The notes under the pieces: generated by a model | Told to the model about the DNA's origin: nothing | Databases searched by the model: none | What the model saw: only the letters and a program-made list of their open reading frames with translations | Position numbers and translations under genes: made by a program | Part shown: piece by piece, positions 6,434 to 10,493 of the stretch | Numbering within the stretch: the stretch's first letter is position 1 | Layout: the number at the start of each line of letters is the position of its first letter | Assembly (NCBI GenBank): GCA_003694775.1 | Contig: RFJV01000117.1 | Span: 1 to 10,493 of the forward strand | Direction: 5' to 3' | Origin: Chloroflexota bacterium | GTDB taxonomy: Bacteria; Chloroflexota; Anaerolineae; 4572-78; J111 | Length of the DNA: 10,493 nucleotides

Positions 6434-8235
6434 TGGTTGAACAGCGTGTCCAGCACCGGCTCCGGCTCGCGGCGGAACTGCCCGGTGTACAGCGAGTGGT
6501 AGTGCCCGCCGGCCCGCAACAGCTCCTCGTGCGTGCCCATTTCCGTAATCCGTCCGTCTTCGATAACCAGAATACGGTCCGCCCGGCGGACGGTCGACAG
6601 CCGGTGGGCAATGACAAAGCTGGTGCGGCCCTGCAGGAGCGTTTCCATCCCCTGCTGAATCAGTGCCTCGGTCAGCGTGTCCACCGAACTGGTAGCCTCG
6701 TCCATGATGAAGATGTCCGGGTCTGCCAGTACGGCCCGCGCCAGGCTGATGAGCTGTTTCTGCCCGGTCGAGAGCAGTGCTCCACCCTCGCCAACCGGCT
6801 CGTCGTAGCCCTGCTCCATCTGCATAATGAACTCGTGAGCGTGCACCAGCCGGGCCGCGGCCTCCACCTCCTCGTCGGTGGCGTCCAGCCGTCCGTAGCG
6901 GATGTTTTCCCGGATAGTGGCGGAGAACAGGTGCGGCGTCTGCAGAACCATCCCGATGCGAGACTGGAGACCCTGCAGGGTGAACCCGGTGTAGTCCTGC
7001 CCGCAGATGCGGATAACGCCGGACTGCGGCTCGTAAAACCGGCACAGCAGGTTGACAATGGTCGACTTGCCGCCGCCGGTTGGCCCCACCAGGGCAATCG
7101 TTTCCCCTTGCCGGACGGTCAGGTTGAAATTCTGCAGGACCGGCTTGTCCGGCTCGTAGCAGAAATCCACATTTTCAAACTGGATATCGCCCTTCAGGGA
7201 ACCGGGGTCCACCGCGTTGGGCCGGTCGACAATCTCCGGGCGGGCATCCAGCAGAGAGAAGACCCGCTCCGCGGAGGCTACCGAGTTCTGCATTTCCGCG
7301 TACACGCGGGCCAGCTCCTGGATGGGAAACAGCATAAAGGTCAGGTACGATACAAAAGCCTGGATACCGCCGATGGTCAGTCCACCGGCCTGCACCTGCG
7401 CCCCGCTGTACCAGACAATCACCCCCAGGGTGGCCGTGCCGACAATCTGCACCGTCGGCAGGAACAGCGCCGACAGCCAGGCGGCCCGGTAAGAGGCGTA
7501 GTACAGCTCCGTCGCCATCTGGTCGAACTCCTCCAGATTCTTTTCCTCGCGGGTCAGGGCCTTGACCACCCGCACACCGGTGATATTTTCATTGTACACC
7601 CCGGTCAGCCTGGAGTTCAGCTTTCTGACCCGCCGGTACTGCACCAGGATGCGCTTTTTGAACTCACCGGCAATGACCACCAGCACCGGCAGAATCAGGG
7701 CGACCAGCAGGGCCAGCCGCCAGTTGATAATCAGCATAAAAATCACCGCCGTCACCAGGTTCAGCACCGACCAGGTGATGTCAATCAGCCCCCAGGTAAC
7801 CAGTTCGGAGATGCGGCTGGTATCGGAGGTGACGCGGGACATTATCCAGCCCACCGGCGTTTTGCTGAAGTAGGAGAGCGACAGCTCCTGCAGGTGGTCG
7901 AACAGCTTTTTGCGCAGGTCGTACTGCAACCGTTCGCCCAGGATGCCGGCCAGATAGATAAAACCGAACACCGCCGCGGCCTGCACCAGCGTCAGGGCGG
8001 CGTAAATGGTAATCAGCTCTACCAGCCGCTCCCGGTTGCGGGCCACAATGCCCTCGTCGATGATGAGCTTGCTGATGTAGGTAAACAGCGAGTCCTGTAC
8101 GGAGACCACGGCAATCAGCAGAATGAAGCCCACCACCCATTTCCAGTAGGGCCGGGCCTGGGCGGCAATCCGCCGGAGCGTTTGCCCGTTGAACTCGGTG
8201 GTAAATTCTTCTTCTTCAAAGTAGATGTCGGTCAT
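6418..8235 (-). CDS. ABC exporter half-transporter with consensus catalytic site (second gene)
   Basis: This is a type IV (MsbA/BmrD-like) exporter half: a transmembrane domain with about six helices (roughly 33-50, 72-97, 150-170, 173-190, 255-277, 285-305) followed by an ATPase domain from about 340. Walker A is GPTGGGKS (384-391), the Q-loop Gln is 432, Walker B is IFIMDE with catalytic Glu513, and the H-loop His is 544. The signature is LSTGQ (488-492) instead of LSGGQ. Paired with the partner encoded upstream, this predicts a heterodimer with one weak and one strong ATP site. The ATG at 8235 is preferred to GTG at 8247 because GGAGG (complement of 8241-8245) lies 5 nt before it; this gives 605 aa. 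It is separated from the first gene by 54 bp containing a hairpin. The substrate cannot be read from sequence. Confidence 0.93.
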   Translation of the reverse strand: MTDIYFEEEEFTTEFNGQTLRRIAAQARPYWKWVVGFILLIAVVSVQDSLFTYISKLIIDEGIVARNRERLVELITIYAALTLVQAAAVFGFIYLAGILGERLQYDLRKKLFDHLQELSLSYFSKTPVGWIMSRVTSDTSRISELVTWGLIDITWSVLNLVTAVIFMLIINWRLALLVALILPVLVVIAGEFKKRILVQYRRVRKLNSRLTGVYNENITGVRVVKALTREEKNLEEFDQMATELYYASYRAAWLSALFLPTVQIVGTATLGVIVWYSGAQVQAGGLTIGGIQAFVSYLTFMLFPIQELARVYAEMQNSVASAERVFSLLDARPEIVDRPNAVDPGSLKGDIQFENVDFCYEPDKPVLQNFNLTVRQGETIALVGPTGGGKSTIVNLLCRFYEPQSGVIRICGQDYTGFTLQGLQSRIGMVLQTPHLFSATIRENIRYGRLDATDEEVEAAARLVHAHEFIMQMEQGYDEPVGEGGALLSTGQKQLISLARAVLADPDIFIMDEATSSVDTLTEALIQQGMETLLQGRTSFVIAHRLSTVRRADRILVIEDGRITEMGTHEELLRAGGHYHSLYTGQFRREPEPVLDTLFNQAAAG

Positions 8236-8246
8236 AAGAACCTCCA

Positions 8247-8283
8247 CAGGTGCGGCGCACTTTTTTTATGTGCGCCGCACCTG
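8247..8283. repeat. 14-bp perfect inverted repeat between the two ABC genes
   Basis: CAGGTGCGGCGCAC (8247-8260) and its exact reverse complement (8270-8283) flank a 9-nt loop rich in T on the + strand and A on the - strand. On the - strand transcript the hairpin starts 6 nt after the stop of the first ABC gene and ends one nucleotide before the Shine-Dalgarno GGAGG of the second. There is no trailing U-run, so it is not a standard terminator. It may insulate, stabilise or tune the two cistrons, or be a dispersed palindrome. Confidence 0.88.
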
Positions 8284-8289
8284 ACGTAT

Positions 8290-10107
8290 TCAGGCGGCCA
8301 TTTTGATGCCGGATGTTTCTCTGGCGACCTGCGCCTGCATGTCGTAAATACGGCGGTAGATGCCTTTCTGGGCCATCAGCTCTGCGTGCGTGCCTTGCTG
8401 GACAATCCGGCCCCGGTCCAGCACCAGAATTTTGTCGGCCTGCATCACCGTCTGGATGCGGTGAGCGATGATGAAGGTAGTCCGTCCGCGGCGCAGGTTT
8501 TCCAGCGCGGCGTGAATGTGGGCTTCGGTTTCCGTATCCACCGCGGAGACCGCGTCGTCGAAAATCAGGATGGCCGGATTGCGCAGGAGCGTCCGGGCGA
8601 TGGTCAGCCGCTGTTTCTGCCCCCCCGACAGGGTGACACCCCGCTCACCGACCAGCGTGTCGTACCCCTGGGGAAAGCTCAGAATAACGTCGTGGATGGC
8701 CGCGGCCCGGGCCGCGGCTTCTATTTCCTCCTGCGTCACCGGGCGGTCAACCCCGTAGGCGATGTTCTCCCGGATGGTGCGGGAAAACAGGAACGACTCC
8801 TGGGCCACAATGCCAATCTGCCGGCGCAGGTCGCGCCGCGGGTACTGACGCAGGTCGCGGCCGTCCAGCAGAATTTGCCCCTCAGTGCAGTCGTAAAAGC
8901 GGGGCAGGAGGTTGACCAGGGTGCTCTTGCCGGAACCGGTTGGCCCCAGCAGGGCGATGGTCTGGCCCGGTTCCGCGGTAAAGCTGATGTCGCTCAGCAC
9001 GGGGGTGTGGTTGTCGTAGGCAAAGGAGACGTGGCGGAACTCCACCCGGCCGCGCAGGGGGCGGGTCAGGCTGACCTGGCCCTCGTCCAGCGGTTCGCGG
9101 GGTTCGGCCAGAATTTCGGCCACCCGCGTATAGGAGACCAGCCCCATCGAAGTCTGTACAATCAGCCGGCCCAGGTTCTGCATTGGCCAGATAATCCAGA
9201 TGACCAGCCCGGCCGCGGCCAGGTAGTCGCCCACGGTGATGGTGCCGTTGATAGCCATCACCGCGCCGATGAAAAAGACAAACAGCATCTGGGCGCTGGA
9301 GATAATTTCGGTGATGGGCCAGTACGCGCCGTGCAGTTTGACCAGCCGGCGGCCCCAGCCAAACTGGGCCGCGTTGTCCTGTTCAAAGCGTTCTTTTTCA
9401 AACTGCTGGCGGGCAAATGCCTTGACCACCCGGATACCGGTCAGGTTTTCCTGCAGGGTGGTCGACAGCTTGCCTTCCTGCTCCTGGTGGGCCTCGTAGG
9501 TGGCGTGTATCTTGCGAAAAAAGATGATGGAGATGGTCAGCACGACCGGCGTGGCGACCACCGAGTACAGAGCCAGCCGCGGGTTGATGACCCAGATAGC
9601 GCCGAAGTTCAGGCCGAACAGCAGGACAATCCGCCCCACGCCGATGGCCTGGTCGGCGATGAAGCGGCGAATGGTGACCACGTCGGAACTGCACCGCTGG
9701 ACCAGTTCACCGGTCTGGGCGTGGTCGTGGTAGGTAAAGGGCAGGCGCTGGAGATGGTCAAACAGGTAGTTGCGCAGGCGCAGGATGATGCCGTCTGCGG
9801 CACGGGCGGCCCATTTGCCGCTCAGAAAGGTACCGCCAGCCTGCACCAGGGCCAGGGCCACAAATCCCAGGGCAACGACCGCCACCGGAACGGCCCGTGC
9901 CTCCGGAGCAACGGGCAGAATCTCGTCGATGAAGTAGCGCAGGAGCAGGTAGGTGGTAGTTTTGGCAATGGTTGCCACAGCCAGGCTGATAATAGCCACC
10001 AGGTACAGCAGACGAAAGCCGCCCATCAGCCGCCACAGCCCCACCAGACGGTATCTGGACAGGGTCTTCTGCAGGTCCAGGGGGGGATACAGTGTTGGTG
10101 ATTGCAT
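8290..10107 (-). CDS. ABC exporter half-transporter with degenerate catalytic site (first gene)
   Basis: This is an exporter half of 605 aa: transmembrane helices at about 33-58, 74-96, 153-175, 177-197 and two more near 255-300, then an ATPase domain from about 345. Walker A is GPTGSGKS (388-395), the Q-loop Gln is 436, the signature is canonical LSGGQ (493-497) and the H-loop His is 549. Walker B reads ILIFDD, so Asp518 replaces the catalytic Glu. This substitution marks the degenerate-site subunit of heterodimeric exporters such as BmrC of BmrCD, the expected partner of the next gene. The ATG at 10107 is chosen over TTG at 10131: it has AGGAG in the heptamer repeat about 10 nt upstream, and the TTG lies inside that repeat. 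Expression appears to be controlled by the leader peptide and tandem terminators between 10144 and 10441. The drug or lipid transported is unknown. Confidence 0.93.
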   Translation of the reverse strand: MQSPTLYPPLDLQKTLSRYRLVGLWRLMGGFRLLYLVAIISLAVATIAKTTTYLLLRYFIDEILPVAPEARAVPVAVVALGFVALALVQAGGTFLSGKWAARAADGIILRLRNYLFDHLQRLPFTYHDHAQTGELVQRCSSDVVTIRRFIADQAIGVGRIVLLFGLNFGAIWVINPRLALYSVVATPVVLTISIIFFRKIHATYEAHQEQEGKLSTTLQENLTGIRVVKAFARQQFEKERFEQDNAAQFGWGRRLVKLHGAYWPITEIISSAQMLFVFFIGAVMAINGTITVGDYLAAAGLVIWIIWPMQNLGRLIVQTSMGLVSYTRVAEILAEPREPLDEGQVSLTRPLRGRVEFRHVSFAYDNHTPVLSDISFTAEPGQTIALLGPTGSGKSTLVNLLPRFYDCTEGQILLDGRDLRQYPRRDLRRQIGIVAQESFLFSRTIRENIAYGVDRPVTQEEIEAAARAAAIHDVILSFPQGYDTLVGERGVTLSGGQKQRLTIARTLLRNPAILIFDDAVSAVDTETEAHIHAALENLRRGRTTFIIAHRIQTVMQADKILVLDRGRIVQQGTHAELMAQKGIYRRIYDMQAQVARETSGIKMAA

Positions 10108-10113
10108 TGTTTT

Positions 10114-10142
10114 CAATCTCCTAATCTCCAATCTCTAATCTC
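10114..10142. repeat. Heptamer array at the 5' end of the first ABC gene
   Basis: Units CAATCTC, CTAATCTC, CAATCTC and TAATCTC follow each other on the + strand. On the - strand they read TTGGAGA-like and supply the AGGAG used as Shine-Dalgarno for the ATG at 10107. The array sits between the last terminator hairpin and the gene. Confidence 0.85.
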
Positions 10143-10143
10143 C

Positions 10144-10175
10144 AAAAACAAAAAACCGCAGACCGGTGTCTGCGG
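10144..10175 (-). terminator. Intrinsic terminator A in the ABC leader
   Basis: On the - strand transcript CCGCAGAC pairs with GTCTGCGG (10156-10163 and 10168-10175 on +) as a perfect 8-bp stem with a 4-nt loop. It is followed by six T, one G and five T (10155-10144). It stands upstream of the ABC start codon, so it would stop transcription before the operon unless its 5' arm is captured elsewhere. Confidence 0.85.
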
Positions 10176-10295
10176 CGCGGCGGGGTAAAGCTGTCCCGCG
10201 GGTCAAACAAAAAGCCGCAGACGGTGCGTCCGCGGCTCCGAAAACGGGCCGAGAATCAGGCTAGTGCCACGTTCCTCCGGAGTCGGCAGACGCAC
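10168..10295 (-). promoter_or_regulatory. Proposed antiterminator pairings of the ABC leader
   Basis: Two alternative pairings exclude both terminators. Leader-ORF segment GUGCGUCUGC (10295-10286, codons 26-29) can pair with GCGGACGCAC (10233-10224), the 5' arm and loop of terminator B, over 10 bp with one G-U. The freed 3' arm of B, GUCUGCGGC (10222-10214), can pair with GCCGCAGAC (10176-10168), the 5' arm of terminator A, over 9 perfect bp. A GC hairpin (10295-10312, 7 bp, CCUU loop) stands directly before the ORF segment. The pairings are seen in sequence; their regulatory use is inference. Confidence 0.65.
10205..10237 (-). terminator. Intrinsic terminator B in the ABC leader
   Basis: On the - strand transcript AGCCGCGGAC pairs with GTCTGCGGCT (10237-10228 and 10222-10213) over 10 bp with a 5-nt loop. 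One pair is G-U in the - strand RNA and would be a mismatch on the + strand, which supports the - orientation. TTTTGTTT follows. It starts 23 nt after the leader ORF stop. Its 3' arm matches that of terminator A, so the two look like duplicates. Confidence 0.8.
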
Positions 10296-10371
10296 GGCGC
10301 GAAGGCGCGCCGGTTCCATCGCCAGTATCGAGCATACTTACAAATGCGATGCGGAAAAAATAACCTGTCAT
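10261..10371 (-). CDS. Leader peptide of the ABC exporter operon (36 aa)
   Basis: This short ORF begins ATG at 10371 with GGAG (complement of 10378-10381) 6 nt upstream, within AAAGGAGT, and ends at TAG (10261-10263). The peptide opens MTGYFFRIAFVSML, an aromatic and aliphatic stretch with one Arg, then becomes polar with Gly, Ser, Arg and Asp and ends GGTWH. It lies 34 nt downstream of the predicted transcription start region and just before two tandem terminators in front of an ABC exporter pair, the layout of a ribosome-mediated attenuator. The stretch RIAFVS resembles in character the IFVIS and IAVV stall segments of macrolide-resistance erm leader peptides, but that likeness is loose. 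Codons 26-29 double as an antiterminator strand. It could instead be a non-coding leader with a chance ORF, but the Shine-Dalgarno, promoter and terminator positions argue against that. Confidence 0.75.
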   Translation of the reverse strand: MTGYFFRIAFVSMLDTGDGTGAPSRRASADSGGTWH

Positions 10372-10411
10372 GCCGGACTCCTTTCGTGAATTTTTCAAAC
10401 AGGTGGCTAAC

Positions 10412-10441
10412 AGCATATCATAACAGCCGCGCTTCTGTCAA
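10412..10441 (-). promoter_or_regulatory. Sigma70-type promoter of the ABC leader and operon
   Basis: On the - strand a perfect -35 TTGACA (complement of 10436-10441) is followed after 18 bp by TATGCT (10412-10417), a 4/6 match to TATAAT. Transcription would start near 10405, about 34 nt before the leader ORF start codon, giving a leader of about 300 nt before the first ABC gene. Confidence 0.7.
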
Positions 10442-10465
10442 GTCCCGCGGCAGTTTTTTAAGGTT

Positions 10466-10489
10466 TTGCCGGGAAATCCGGCAATTTTT
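10466..10489 (+). terminator. Terminator-like hairpin at the window edge
   Basis: TTGCCGG (10466-10472) pairs perfectly with CCGGCAA (10478-10484) around GAAAT, followed by TTTTT on the + strand. It would stop + strand transcription, although no + strand gene ends nearby. It may stop antisense transcripts leaving the leader region. The stretch to the window end holds nothing else I recognise. Confidence 0.45.
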
Positions 10490-10493
10490 GGGG

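Noticed and set aside
8236..8247. GTG start four codons upstream for the second ABC gene
   Set aside because: The GTG lies within the stem and overlaps the GGAGG that serves the ATG at 8235.
6496..10101. A 1201-aa open frame on the + strand
   Set aside because: It lies antisense to both ABC genes, whose Walker, signature and H-loop motifs are intact on the - strand. The translation is low-complexity (Gln, Gly, Asp, His rich) without recognisable domains. Long antisense frames are expected from GC-rich codon bias.
10144..10237. T-box, metabolite riboswitch or small RNA in the ABC leader
   Set aside because: I see no T-box sequence or known riboswitch core. The presence of a Shine-Dalgarno and ORF favours translation-dependent attenuation, although a covariance-model search would be needed to exclude a known RNA family.

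Overview
The window is GC-rich bacterial chromosomal DNA. It holds three histidine-degradation genes and one FHA-domain membrane protein on the + strand, then two ABC exporter half-transporters on the - strand. Short 7- and 8-bp tandem repeats lie in most intergenic gaps and once inside a gene. Those arrays, the standalone formimidoyltransferase and the FHA/SH3b protein with Thr-Pro linkers suggest a Chloroflexota bacterium (Anaerolineae/Caldilineae-like). This placement is inference from style, not a phylogenetic result.

Left part (1-4102, + strand): urocanate hydratase (hutU), glutamate formimidoyltransferase (ftcD-type, not fused to cyclodeaminase) and imidazolonepropionase (hutI). Together they take urocanate to imidazolonepropionate to formiminoglutamate, then move the formimino group to tetrahydrofolate. 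Histidase (hutH) and the cyclodeaminase are not in the window. The gaps carry a 34-bp perfect palindrome and octamer arrays. hutI carries an in-frame run of three TTCAAAA heptamers.

Middle (4103-6405): a 326-bp gap with tandem repeats ends in a nine-unit heptamer array that runs into the start codon of a 658-aa protein. That protein has a cytoplasmic FHA domain, one membrane helix, an Ig-like domain, an SH3b domain and two copies of a C-terminal beta-rich domain.

Right part (6418-10493, - strand): two ABC exporter half-transporters with complementary NBD asymmetry (Asp in place of the catalytic Glu in one, LSTGQ signature in the other), which predicts a heterodimeric multidrug-type exporter. 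Upstream is the most interesting element: a sigma70-like promoter, a 36-codon leader ORF with a good Shine-Dalgarno, and two tandem intrinsic terminators. Their arms can be re-paired with the leader ORF and with each other. This looks like a ribosome-mediated transcription attenuator controlling the exporter, analogous in logic to the B. subtilis bmrB leader of bmrCD. The leader ORF is short and easily missed by gene callers.
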